Shown here: positions 26,253 through 34,681 of the stretch, one piece after another
Numbering within the stretch: the stretch's first letter is position 1
Layout of the letters: each line of letters starts with the position of its first letter
Source of the DNA: Vibrio methylphosphonaticus
Lineage (GTDB): Bacteria; Pseudomonadota; Gammaproteobacteria; Enterobacterales; Vibrionaceae
Reading direction: 5' to 3'
Length of the DNA: 64,000 nt
NCBI RefSeq assembly: GCF_023634655.1
Contig: NZ_JAMKMS010000014.1
Span: 1-64,000 of the forward strand
Made by a program: the position numbers and the translations under genes
Notes under the pieces: generated by a model
The model's database searches: none
Seen by the model: only the letters and a program-made list of their open reading frames with translations
What the model was told of the DNA's origin: nothing

Positions 26253-26500
26253 AACACGTCTCTGGACACTTTTAATTTACGACAACGGACTGATTTCTAC
26301 CCTATTAATAACTTTTAGTATCCAACAGCATAATCAGGTACTGCTTATCACTATTCCTGAAATTCAAAAAAACGGACAAAAATTTCCATCCTCGACCTGT
26401 TGTGCTAGTTTTATTCTATGCAGGTTTTTAAGCAGAACATGCAATTTTCCACAGAAATATTCGTACCCAAAAATAGATTTCAACACCAATAGGCCTACCA

Positions 26501-29185
26501 TTAAAAAACCTCTAAAACTTTCTTGTACGTATCGAGACTAACTACAATTCTATCTTCGGATATGAGAAATTGTTTTAGTGATTCGTAGATAAGTGGTTCA
26601 GTTACAATTTTTCTAGCCAACTGTTCAGGTAGAATGCCTTTTGAATCTTCAATCTTTAGCAACTCTGGTCGCTTTTCTATTAATAATTCGATTATAGCTC
26701 TTTCTCCCATACGGATAGCAGTATGTAACGCTGTTGAACCTTCTGGGTTAGTTATAGCGGCATCACAGCCATGCTCTAGTAGGAGTGACGCAGATTTACA
26801 ACATCGGCTAGCCGCAGCGGCATGAAGCGCTGTTCTACCTCTAAAATCTTGCCTATTAGGATCTGCGTTAGCCTTCAACAATGCTTTTACCGTTTGATAA
26901 TCTTTGTTGTTTGCAGCAAACATCAAAGGCGTCTGATATTTAAAGTCTGTAATATTAACAATTTCTGGCCATAGCTCGATAACCTTACGGATACCTTGAA
27001 TCATCCCATTACAGGCATCACTAATTTCATTAGCAATGTCTGTTGGAACCATCTGCTTGTTATAATTTAACTTCCGAAGCAACTCGTAACTCATCTTCAT
27101 CATTAGCAAAATGATGCTATCTGCTTGTGGATATTTCAGTTGTTTCTTTTTTAAAGCTTTGTGTTTTTTAAGTACTAGATCAATAGAACGTCCATTTTTT
27201 ATACACTCTGCGAAATCACGACTAAACTTTTCCATATCGCTAGAACAAGAAGCAAAAAGTGGTTGATAGTTAGGATAGCATTGATACAACTTTTCCCAAA
27301 AATATTCATGTAACTCACGCGAAACGTCATAAATATTAGGTTCTCCTTTCAGCCCCCCCCAGTAGTACATGTCTCTAAAGTACTTTTCGTGATTATTAGG
27401 AATGAGTTTTTGGTTTGCTATAGCCAATGCAAATGCATCTCTGGCTAACAACCCTCTAAACTTTCCAAAGCTGTATTTCTTACATTCATCGATAGCCAAA
27501 TTAAGATTTTTTTCTGCTTCTTTAAGCTTGTGCTGCGCAATATAGTGAAGTGCTTCATAACGTAGTATATTTGCTTTTGAAAATTCAAAATCATCACAAT
27601 TTTTCGCCTCATCTAGTAAAGCAGTTACCTCTTCTTCAGTTTTTGAACCAAACTTCTTAAGGAGTAGATGAGTTTCTAGTTCAAATAATATTCGCTTCAT
27701 TGACTCAGTAGGTGTGGCTTCTAGAAATTTTAACCTTTCAACAATCATGTCACCTATATTAGGGTTTGAATATTGATTTACCTGAATAATTCTAGCCCCA
27801 TATACCAACTCAAAATCATCTATATTCTGTAATTGTTTAAATGGAGCTTTGTTTTGTTTTAGCTTATCTATCAAAACATCTCTACGCATAAGGTAATCAT
27901 TTGAATAATCACCTTCTTCTTTTATAAGTTTACGCATTTTTTTAGATTCATATTCAGACGTAGGAAAGATATTATCTAATATATCCTCTTCTCCAGAACG
28001 GCTAAAAATTTCGTTAATTCTATCTGTAGCGCTCCATGGAATATGGTAATCATTGGCTGAGGTAAAAAGTTGCAATAAATCGCACATTAAAAAAGAAGGA
28101 AGTTGTTCTTCAAAATACTTATTTTCCTCATTGTGTCCTAAACTTCTTTTTTGAATATGAGCCTCGAAAGTCAGATTATATATATACTTGTAAAGTTCAA
28201 CTAATTGGAGTGTTTTATTTTCATTAATATCAAAACATAGCTCATCCACTTGGGGGTTGAAAAGCTTAACTAGTTGTTCATATCCGACTTGAATAGCTCT
28301 AGCGATACGTAATCTTATACGTATCAATTTGGGGCTTGGGGCCTGATAACGTACTCTTAGTTTTTGTACAAATTCATGCTGCTCAATTGTAGAACGTTCG
28401 CCACTTAGTATTCGTTTTAGCCTTTTTAAATCAATATCTATTTCATGCTGTAATGCTTCAGCAGACAAGCCTTTTTTTTCTATAAACGTCAGAGCTTGTT
28501 TAAACTGTGAAGACTTTTCATTAGGTTCAAAGCAGCCACCAAACTGTATATTCACTTCGTCCGAAAACGTTTTCTCGATACTTGATATTTCAGGGGTACT
28601 CTTGGATTTTTGCCAATTGTAAAGATTCCTTAATACTTTCTCGTATTTATCCACTCTATCTAGATCGTTGTTTAAATTATTAGCAATAGATGTTTTGGTG
28701 TTTTGGATTAAGTCGATAAGCCAATTCAAGACTTGCGGTACAGGGAGAAGAAGTTGCGTAGGTTCAATCGGAGAATCTACGGCTGGAAGATACCAAAAGC
28801 GGCCACTTGGCATACCTTTATCCATTTTTGATTCAATTTGCCAAAATACCGTATGTCTCGCTAGAGCTGGTATGATAATTCTAGCTAAATAGTGCCAGAC
28901 AATCTTTCTTTGTGACGCTTTTGAAGAATAAACTTCAAGCTCGACTCTCTTATGCAGCAGGTAATCGTCTGCAACGTTGGAGATGAGATCTTTTTTAGCT
29001 CCTTCATCAAGCCCTAGAGCATCCGCTATATCAGTCAAAATTCTTTCCCAAGTAGTAGACAAGTTATCCATCTCCATATCGACATATTTAAACTTGGTTT
29101 TCGATTTTGAATTCATCTGACCATTGGCACCAAGTGATTTAGCAATCTGAAGAAGTACCGACTCGAAGGTTGGGAAAGTAGCCAT
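26501..29185 (-). CDS. Large helical protein with C-terminal ankyrin repeats, candidate defence partner
   Basis: About 894 residues. The start at 29185 is chosen because AAAAGGA precedes it by six bases; an in-frame ATG at 29215 would add ten residues. The C-terminal 110 residues contain three to four ankyrin repeats (TPLMFAANNKDYQTVKALLKANADP, GRTALHAAAAS, GSTALHTAIRMGERAIIELL). The remaining 750 residues are mostly helical, charged and low in signature motifs, with a TPR-like stretch (ALHYIAQHKLKEAEKNLNLAI). There is no signal peptide, membrane helix or recognisable catalytic motif, so it is probably cytosolic. Codon use is AT-rich compared with the flanks, suggesting transfer. It is divergent from the pVip gene with 129 bases between starts. 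A G8 run (near 27353-27360, C8 on the plus strand) lies in the coding sequence. The function is unknown: sensor, scaffold or effector are all possible. Confidence 0.8.
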   Translation of the reverse strand: MATFPTFESVLLQIAKSLGANGQMNSKSKTKFKYVDMEMDNLSTTWERILTDIADALGLDEGAKKDLISNVADDYLLHKRVELEVYSSKASQRKIVWHYLARIIIPALARHTVFWQIESKMDKGMPSGRFWYLPAVDSPIEPTQLLLPVPQVLNWLIDLIQNTKTSIANNLNNDLDRVDKYEKVLRNLYNWQKSKSTPEISSIEKTFSDEVNIQFGGCFEPNEKSSQFKQALTFIEKKGLSAEALQHEIDIDLKRLKRILSGERSTIEQHEFVQKLRVRYQAPSPKLIRIRLRIARAIQVGYEQLVKLFNPQVDELCFDINENKTLQLVELYKYIYNLTFEAHIQKRSLGHNEENKYFEEQLPSFLMCDLLQLFTSANDYHIPWSATDRINEIFSRSGEEDILDNIFPTSEYESKKMRKLIKEEGDYSNDYLMRRDVLIDKLKQNKAPFKQLQNIDDFELVYGARIIQVNQYSNPNIGDMIVERLKFLEATPTESMKRILFELETHLLLKKFGSKTEEEVTALLDEAKNCDDFEFSKANILRYEALHYIAQHKLKEAEKNLNLAIDECKKYSFGKFRGLLARDAFALAIANQKLIPNNHEKYFRDMYYWGGLKGEPNIYDVSRELHEYFWEKLYQCYPNYQPLFASCSSDMEKFSRDFAECIKNGRSIDLVLKKHKALKKKQLKYPQADSIILLMMKMSYELLRKLNYNKQMVPTDIANEISDACNGMIQGIRKVIELWPEIVNITDFKYQTPLMFAANNKDYQTVKALLKANADPNRQDFRGRTALHAAAASRCCKSASLLLEHGCDAAITNPEGSTALHTAIRMGERAIIELLIEKRPELLKIEDSKGILPEQLARKIVTEPLIYESLKQFLISEDRIVVSLDTYKKVLEVF

Positions 29186-29233
29186 TGAATGTCCTTTTAT
29201 TGTTTCGTTTTCCATTAGAAAAAGAAATTTGAT

Positions 29234-29242
29234 GGGGGGGGG
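29234..29242. repeat. Nine-base G tract in the divergent promoter region
   Basis: A run of nine G lies between the divergent starts of the ankyrin protein (29185) and the viperin (29315). It is in the region that must contain both promoters, and tracts of this type can vary in length by slippage. Confidence 0.7.
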
Positions 29243-29314
29243 ATGTTGAATTTCATTTTTCTACAGAACCGATTTTATCATAATGAAGCCATCTGAATAC
29301 CTGAGACAAGAAAA

Positions 29315-30229
29315 ATGACAACAGCACAATCTAGAAAAGCAAATGAACTGGTTATCAATTGGCATATGACAGAAGTCTGCAATTACAGTTGTAAATACTG
29401 TTTTGCAAAATGGGGACGCCCCAAAGAACTCCATCGTTCAGAGCAGGCAATCGCTAACTTATTGGATAAGCTAGCAGACTACTTCATCAAAGGCTCTCCA
29501 GTCTTAAAAGAAAAGCTGGGTTACGAAAGTGTTCGTCTTAACTTCGCAGGAGGGGAACCAATGATGTTAGGAAATACGTTCATCACCGCTTTGGTTCTGG
29601 CAAAGCAAAAAGGATTTAAAACCTCAACCATAACTAATGGACATTACCTCATTCATGGAAAATCACCGTTGCCTAAAGATACTTTAGACATGATAGGAAT
29701 CAGCTTTGACAGTCAGTACTTAAATACACGTATGCAAATCGGAAGAAACGATCGAAAAGGGAACTCTTTTGGTGTTAATGATTTAACACAAGCTCTAGTG
29801 ACCCTGACACAGTCACAAACAGGAATCAAAACAAAGATTAACACTGTAATTAACAGCCTTAATTGGGACGAGGATTTCTCTAATTTAATTTATAATCTCA
29901 AGCCATACAAATGGAAAGTATTACAGGTCATGCCTTATGGTGATAATGAACTACTTATTTCCAAAGAACGGTTCGATAATTTTGTTCAAAGGCATACTGG
30001 GTTAGGATTACCTATGTATTCTGAGTCTAATTCTACTATGACAGAATCATACTTAATGATTAGCCCAGAGGGCTGCTTTTACCAAAATACTGCCAATAAG
30101 TCTGGGTATAAGTACAGCGAATGCATTAATTCATGCGGTGTGGAAAAAGCTCTTTCTCAAATAGAGTTTAATCCAATTACGTTTGCTTCAAGATATAAAG
30201 AAGCCAATATAGATATTGTAACAATCTAA
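29315..30229 (+). CDS. Prokaryotic viperin (pVip), radical SAM antiviral enzyme
   Basis: A 304-residue radical SAM enzyme. The [4Fe-4S] motif is C22-x3-C26-x2-C29 in TEVCNYSCKYCFAKWG, preceded by the viperin-like NWHMT. The SAM-binding GGEP motif is at 79-82 (LNFAGGEPMM). The viperin signature SxDS...N...IGR is present as ISFDSQYLNTRMQIGR (about residues 128-143), and the C-terminus has YLMISPEGCFYQN...GVEKAL as in viperins. Characterised viperins convert CTP, GTP or UTP to 3'-deoxy-3',4'-didehydro nucleotides that terminate viral RNA synthesis. The nucleotide specificity here is not predictable by eye. The nucleotide kinase gene follows by 96 bases. Confidence 0.88.
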   Translation: MTTAQSRKANELVINWHMTEVCNYSCKYCFAKWGRPKELHRSEQAIANLLDKLADYFIKGSPVLKEKLGYESVRLNFAGGEPMMLGNTFITALVLAKQKGFKTSTITNGHYLIHGKSPLPKDTLDMIGISFDSQYLNTRMQIGRNDRKGNSFGVNDLTQALVTLTQSQTGIKTKINTVINSLNWDEDFSNLIYNLKPYKWKVLQVMPYGDNELLISKERFDNFVQRHTGLGLPMYSESNSTMTESYLMISPEGCFYQNTANKSGYKYSECINSCGVEKALSQIEFNPITFASRYKEANIDIVTI

Positions 30230-30325
30230 TAAATCCTACTAACAAAAAGTGAAATACAACTAGATTTTTTATTATACGAACTCTAGTTAATGCTGAAGAA
30301 TTACAATGTATTAGATGAGGAATAA

Positions 30326-30943
30326 ATGAAGAAATTTATCGTTTTTGAGGGGCTGGATGCATGTGGAAAAACGACACTAAGCTCCATATATGCGAAAGAA
30401 ATCAATACTAATGTTCATAATGCGGTTGTGGCTGAAGCTCATGATTTGAGGAAGCTCATTGACTCTTACGAGTCAAAAGAAAGTGCATTTCTGTTTTTTT
30501 TGTTAAATAACTTACTGAAGAGTCATGAGATTTCTGGGGCATTAAAGTATGAAGATATCATACTAGACAGATATATCTTTTCAACTTTGGCTTACCAAAC
30601 AATTATGCTTGGTGAAAATATTGTCAAAAATATCTTTGATACTCTTCTAATTAATAAAAAAATACGTCTTCCAGATGTAATAGTATTCATTAAGGCCGAT
30701 AATGAAACAATAAATAGCAGAATAGTGTCCAGAGGTGGCAATGTTCAGTGGTACGGTGATGCTATTACGCAAAATAATTGTGTAGAAACAGCCTACCACA
30801 AGGTCTTTCAATGGTTTGATATTCCAATTGTAGAAGTCGACACATCAGAAAAACATGGCCGTTCAGTAGAAGAAAATTACCACCTAATGAAAGATCGGAT
30901 CGAGCGCGTTATTTCGCGAGGGCGTAATTTGTATAGCTCCTAG
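30326..30943 (+). CDS. Thymidylate-kinase-like nucleotide kinase of the pVip operon
   Basis: A 205-residue P-loop kinase: Walker A is EGLDACGKTT (residues 8-17), and DRYIFSTLAYQ (about residues 80-90) corresponds to the DR(Y/F)xxSxxAYQ nucleoside-binding motif of thymidylate kinases. The lid region (NSRIVSRGG...) carries arginines. ATG 30326 follows GAGGA. Nucleotide kinases are known partners of prokaryotic viperins, as CMPK2 is in animals. They presumably raise the NTP substrate pool or phosphorylate the product. Overall identity to housekeeping Tmk appears low, so it is not the cellular dTMP kinase. Confidence 0.85.
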   Translation: MKKFIVFEGLDACGKTTLSSIYAKEINTNVHNAVVAEAHDLRKLIDSYESKESAFLFFLLNNLLKSHEISGALKYEDIILDRYIFSTLAYQTIMLGENIVKNIFDTLLINKKIRLPDVIVFIKADNETINSRIVSRGGNVQWYGDAITQNNCVETAYHKVFQWFDIPIVEVDTSEKHGRSVEENYHLMKDRIERVISRGRNLYSS

Positions 30944-31008
30944 TTCAATATCTCTCATTGATATTGCATGACTATGCAGACACAAGTTGCTCGTAAGAAA
31001 GTCTCTTT

Positions 31009-31034
31009 TGCTCACTTTTGGGAGAAAGTGAGCA
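31009..31034. terminator. Hairpin downstream of the nucleotide kinase
   Basis: A perfect 10-bp stem (tgctcacttt/aaagtgagca) with a six-base loop, 65 bases past the kinase stop. It has no T-tract, so terminator function is tentative. Confidence 0.4.
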
Positions 31035-31136
31035 TCCGCTTTCGGTACCAGACATGAGGAAAAGTACTGCGATTTCAGTGGCACGATCTGCCACTGAGTA
31101 ATTACGTTAACGAAGAAAGGGGCAAAACTTTCTCAG

Positions 31137-31170
31137 AGCAGAAGATAAACGACAGCAGAAGATAAACGAC
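31137..31170. repeat. 17-bp tandem duplication
   Basis: agcagaagataaacgac is repeated twice head to tail without a mismatch (31137-31153 and 31154-31170) at the right border of the island. Confidence 0.9.
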
Positions 31171-31276
31171 GACAAAAAGCATCGAAAAATTTCGAGCTTT
31201 ATTGTCATATTTCTAGTCTTTATTGTCGAGTTCCAAACTTTAATGTTCGACGACATTAACCTAATGATTCAGTTGC

Positions 31277-32062
31277 TCAAAGGTCTTTAGCTAGTCTCAG
31301 ACCAATGTCAGACATGATGATTGATTGGCTGGCAAAATCACGGCGATAGTTTTCAGAGTCATACTCTGCGTATGAGAAACTGCCACCACGCAATGACTTA
31401 TGGGCGAGTTTGATGTTGCTATCATGAGCATTGTTTGGGTTGTCGGTTGGTCCGTAACGATAATAAGTGTCATCAAACGCATCAATAACGAATTCACCGA
31501 CATTCCCCGTCATATCAAATATGCCCAGTTCATTTGGCGCTTTTAACCCGACGGGGTGCGCTTGGTTGTTTGAATTACTCGCATACCATGCGACATCGTC
31601 GATGTTGTTGGAGCCACTGTAGGTATAACCCTGACTCTTATTTCCGCCTCTCGCCGCAAACTCCCATTCGGCTTCGGTAGGTAATCGGTAGGTTTCACCG
31701 GTTAACTCGTTAAGGCGTTCAATAAAATAGTTAGCTTGTTGCCAACTTAAATTGTTAACTGGAATATCCGCGCCGGAGAAGTAGCTCATGGATGAGCCCA
31801 TCACAGATTCAAATAGCGATTGAGTGACTTCAAACTTTGAAATATAGAAACTATCAACGCTCACTTCACGAGAGGGTTGCTCTGCTTTCGAAGCCGTATC
31901 CTCATCAGAGCCCATAACAAAGCTACCGCCTTCAACTAAAACAAGATCATCATTGATAAGTTTGGCAATAGGGTGGCTAGGTTGTGTCGCGCATCCTGTC
32001 ATGACAAGGGCTAATGAAAGGGCACAGCACCCAATATAGGTTTTACGTTTTTGTGTTGGCAT
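31277..32062 (-). CDS. SUMF1/FGE-sulfatase family lipoprotein without the catalytic cysteines
   Basis: About 261 residues: a lipoprotein signal with lipobox LVMTGC (cysteine about residue 25), then a formylglycine-generating-enzyme-like domain. Visible are LVEGGSFVMGS, VSVDSFYISKFEVTQ, PVNNLSWQQANYFIERLN, YRLPTEAEWEFAARGG, GIFDMTGNVGEFV, SLRGGSF and a final IGLRLAKD. The two copper-binding cysteines that follow RGGS in true FGE are missing (here SYAEYDSENYRR). It is therefore unlikely to make formylglycine; a binding, structural or accessory role with the periplasmic sulfatase is more likely. ATG 32062 follows GGAG. It is divergent from the maturase gene. Confidence 0.87.
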   Translation of the reverse strand: MPTQKRKTYIGCCALSLALVMTGCATQPSHPIAKLINDDLVLVEGGSFVMGSDEDTASKAEQPSREVSVDSFYISKFEVTQSLFESVMGSSMSYFSGADIPVNNLSWQQANYFIERLNELTGETYRLPTEAEWEFAARGGNKSQGYTYSGSNNIDDVAWYASNSNNQAHPVGLKAPNELGIFDMTGNVGEFVIDAFDDTYYRYGPTDNPNNAHDSNIKLAHKSLRGGSFSYAEYDSENYRRDFASQSIIMSDIGLRLAKDL

Positions 32063-32149
32063 GACAGGGTTCTCCGGTCTTGTGTGGGAGACTAGATTAC
32101 CGATTTTGGTCATTCCAATTGGTTATAAAGGGTATAACGGGTAAATAGA

Positions 32150-33547
32150 GTGAATGAGAATTATGATGGCCAAGATCAACTCATTTCAGGTGTTCCCAGT
32201 ATGCATATCACTCAAGGCCCTCAATTTAACGGTAAAGCGTCGAAAAGATTACATACCATGGCTAAACCCATTGGTGCGGCATGTAATATCGACTGTACTT
32301 ACTGTTATTACTTAAGCAAACAGGACTTGCTGGAATACAAAAAAGGATGCTCTCCTAGAATGGATGACGAGACGTTAGACACCTACATTCGTCAGTACAT
32401 TGAAGGACAAAATACACCTGAGATTATTTTCTCTTGGCAAGGCGGAGAGCCGACCATGCTTGGGTTGGAGTATTTTCAAAAAATCGTCGCGCTACAGGCG
32501 AAGTATCGCCCTGCAGGCATTTTGATCTCTAATGATTTACAAACCAATGGTACGCTCCTTAATGATGAATGGTGTGAATTTTTGTCTGAGCACCAATTTC
32601 TGGTCGGGTTGAGCATTGATGGTCCCGAACTTCTTCATAATACTTATCGCACTAACAGAGCAGGGCGTGGCACGTTTCGTCAGGTGATGAATGCGGTTGA
32701 GTTACTCCATAAACATAACGTTAAGTTTGCTACCTTAACCTGCGTGAATAACCTGACCAGTCAAAACCCTCTTGACGTCTATCGATTCTTGCGAGATGTC
32801 GTTAAGTCACCTCAAATGCAATTTATTCCTATTGTTGAGCAAAAAACATTTCGCACCACAGCGCCGCAAACGTGGGCGGCTTCGGATCAGCTAAAACAAG
32901 GCGATAAACGCCTGATTCCGGGTCATAAAGATTCCGTCGTAGAACCTTGGTGCGTATCTGATCAGGCGTGGGGGAACTTTCTGATCGCGGTTTTTGATGA
33001 GTGGATTCAAAACGATATTGGTAACGTGTTCGTTCAATATTTTGAAGCTAGCGTAGAAACATGGACGGGCCGTCCTAACCCACTATGTACGCTCAATGAA
33101 TTGTGCGGCAAAGGGTTGGCAATGGAACCCAATGGAGATGTGTATAGCTGCGACCACTATGTCTACCCAGAATACAAAATAGGGAATATTCACCATCAAA
33201 AATTGGATGAAATGGCGTACAGCCCATCCCAGCAAAATTTTGGATTTGCTAAGTCACGTACATTAACGAGTCAGTGTCAGACTTGTGATTATAAATTTGC
33301 CTGCCATGGTGAATGTCCTAAGAACCGCTTTATCCGAACCAAAACAGGTGAGCCAGGGCTTAACTATTTATGCGCAGGTTGGCATAAGTTTTTTTCACAT
33401 GCAGATAAGGCATTGTCTTATATCTTAAGAGCGACGGGCCACCCTGTTGCCCACGGTAAGTTTAGTGATGAAGTACTGCGCAAACACCAAGCTATGATGT
33501 CCAAGAGACAGACCACCACGACAGCGTCATTTAACAGCAAATTTTAG
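32150..33547 (+). CDS. Anaerobic sulfatase-maturating enzyme (radical SAM/SPASM)
   Basis: A 465-residue cytoplasmic enzyme. The radical SAM motif is C45-x3-C49-x2-C52 (GAACNIDCTYCYYL) and the anSME signature MAKPIGAAC precedes it. GGEPTML binds SAM. The C-terminal SPASM cysteines (CTLNELCGKGLAMEPNGDVYSCDHY and CQTCDYKFACHGECPKNRF) would hold two more [4Fe-4S] clusters. It oxidises the sulfatase active-site Cys or Ser to formylglycine before export and would activate the arylsulfatase encoded at 13711. The start is a GTG at 32150; an ATG at 32201 is an alternative. Confidence 0.95.
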   Translation: MNENYDGQDQLISGVPSMHITQGPQFNGKASKRLHTMAKPIGAACNIDCTYCYYLSKQDLLEYKKGCSPRMDDETLDTYIRQYIEGQNTPEIIFSWQGGEPTMLGLEYFQKIVALQAKYRPAGILISNDLQTNGTLLNDEWCEFLSEHQFLVGLSIDGPELLHNTYRTNRAGRGTFRQVMNAVELLHKHNVKFATLTCVNNLTSQNPLDVYRFLRDVVKSPQMQFIPIVEQKTFRTTAPQTWAASDQLKQGDKRLIPGHKDSVVEPWCVSDQAWGNFLIAVFDEWIQNDIGNVFVQYFEASVETWTGRPNPLCTLNELCGKGLAMEPNGDVYSCDHYVYPEYKIGNIHHQKLDEMAYSPSQQNFGFAKSRTLTSQCQTCDYKFACHGECPKNRFIRTKTGEPGLNYLCAGWHKFFSHADKALSYILRATGHPVAHGKFSDEVLRKHQAMMSKRQTTTTASFNSKF

Positions 33548-33559
33548 GAGCAGACTCAA

Positions 33560-34609
33560 ATGAAAAAATCGTTAGCCTGTGCTTTTTTGACGCTTGCATC
33601 AGCGTCCGTTATCGCCGCCAACGTTGCGACACCTGGGACAGCTCCGGATCAACAACCTGTTACCACTGCCGATGAACAAACAGCGACCACAACTCTTGAT
33701 CAGCAACTGAGCCAACTCTCTTATACTGCTCAGAATATCAATGAATCGGAACAAGTACGTGCTAAAGCGCTAAGACAATTAGCGAATTACCCTAGCCAAA
33801 ATGCGCTGGTGGCCGTGGCTCGAGGACTAAAAGATCCGTCTTACGTGGTTAGAGAGGCCGCAATAATTGGCGCTGAACCTTATCAGCTAGAACATCGTTG
33901 GCGTATTGTTGCGCCATTACTGACAGATCAAAACGAGGTGGTACGAGTGACAGCTGCGGCTAGCCTCGTGCGCGATTACGCGAATGTGACGCCAGACCAG
34001 CAGCAACAGCTAGAAACCCCTATTGCAGAACTTAAGGATTATTTAGCCAACAAAGAAGATTTTGACTCCCAGTTATTGTTAGCCGATGTATTACGCTGGA
34101 ATCAAGAGTGGGCATTAGCCGATAAACACTATCAGACTTTGCTCATCGAGCACGATGATAATCCGCAAGTGTGGTTAAACATTGCGGATAATTATCGTGC
34201 ACAAAACCAAGATAAGCGTGCGATAGAGACCCTCGATACCGCAATAAGGACCATTAAAGATGTGGCGTCTCTCCACTATGCAAAATCGTTAACTTTGGTT
34301 CGTATGGATGAAAAGAAGATCGCAGCAAATGAGATCGAAATCGCCGCAAAACTCGCAAAAGATAATAGCTATTACTGGTATTTAAACGGTGTCCTGCAAG
34401 AAGAGTATGACATTGATAAATCGACAAAATCGTTTGAAAAGGCGTATTTGATTTCAGGTGCCCCAGAGCAGTTGTATGCCGTTTGTGACATTTATGTGCG
34501 TTATGGAAATGAGCATGCAAACTCATGTTTAGATGAGCTAGGTAAAATTGCACCACCTTACGTCGTGGAAGATCTAAGAGCAAAACAGAAGAACGCTTCG
34601 GATTCTTAG
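33560..34609 (+). CDS. Periplasmic HEAT/TPR repeat protein
   Basis: A 349-residue protein with a signal peptide (residues 1-20, cleavage near IAANV). HEAT-like repeats follow (about residues 60-150: VRAKALRQLANYP, YVVREAAIIGAEPY, EVVRVTAAASLVRDYA), then TPR-like helices (about 175-330: WNQEWALADKHYQTLL, PQVWLNIADNYRAQNQDKRAIETLDTAI). ATG 33560 follows AGGAG, 12 bases after the maturase gene, so the two are cotranscribed. It probably serves as a protein-interaction partner in the sulfatase system, but no function is established. Confidence 0.85.
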   Translation: MKKSLACAFLTLASASVIAANVATPGTAPDQQPVTTADEQTATTTLDQQLSQLSYTAQNINESEQVRAKALRQLANYPSQNALVAVARGLKDPSYVVREAAIIGAEPYQLEHRWRIVAPLLTDQNEVVRVTAAASLVRDYANVTPDQQQQLETPIAELKDYLANKEDFDSQLLLADVLRWNQEWALADKHYQTLLIEHDDNPQVWLNIADNYRAQNQDKRAIETLDTAIRTIKDVASLHYAKSLTLVRMDEKKIAANEIEIAAKLAKDNSYYWYLNGVLQEEYDIDKSTKSFEKAYLISGAPEQLYAVCDIYVRYGNEHANSCLDELGKIAPPYVVEDLRAKQKNASDS

Positions 34610-34639
34610 TGCGTTAAAACGGACGAGTTAAATAACAAA

Positions 34640-34664
34640 AAAACCTCCTGTAAGGAGGTTTTTT
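34640..34664. terminator. Bidirectional rho-independent terminator
   Basis: Stem aaaacctcc/ggaggtttt with loop tgtaa, flanked by an A-run on the left and a T-run on the right, lies between convergent genes ending at 34609 and 34682. Confidence 0.92.
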
Positions 34665-34681
34665 CATTTATTGGATTAGGT

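Larger units (their letters stand above)
30944..31276. other. Right border region of the defence island
   Basis: 333 bases with no gene. It includes a 10-bp perfect hairpin (31009-31034), a 17-bp tandem duplication (31137-31170), and a stretch with repeated tttattgtc-like words near 31198-31228. No attachment-site duplicate could be matched to the left border by eye. Confidence 0.45.

Noticed and set aside
26253..26500. A 5' portion of the group II intron or attachment site left of the ankyrin gene
   Set aside because: No GUGYG-type 5' end, domain I or reverse-transcriptase sequence could be read, and no direct repeat matching the right border was found by eye.
29315..30229. MoaA or anSME identity for the first radical SAM protein
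   Set aside because: It lacks the SPASM cysteines and MoaA C-terminal motif, and has the viperin-specific NWHMT, SxDS and IGR segments.
30326..30943. Housekeeping thymidylate kinase (tmk)
   Set aside because: The kinase fold is right but the gene is in an AT-rich island directly behind a viperin, not with holB or yceG as the housekeeping gene usually is.
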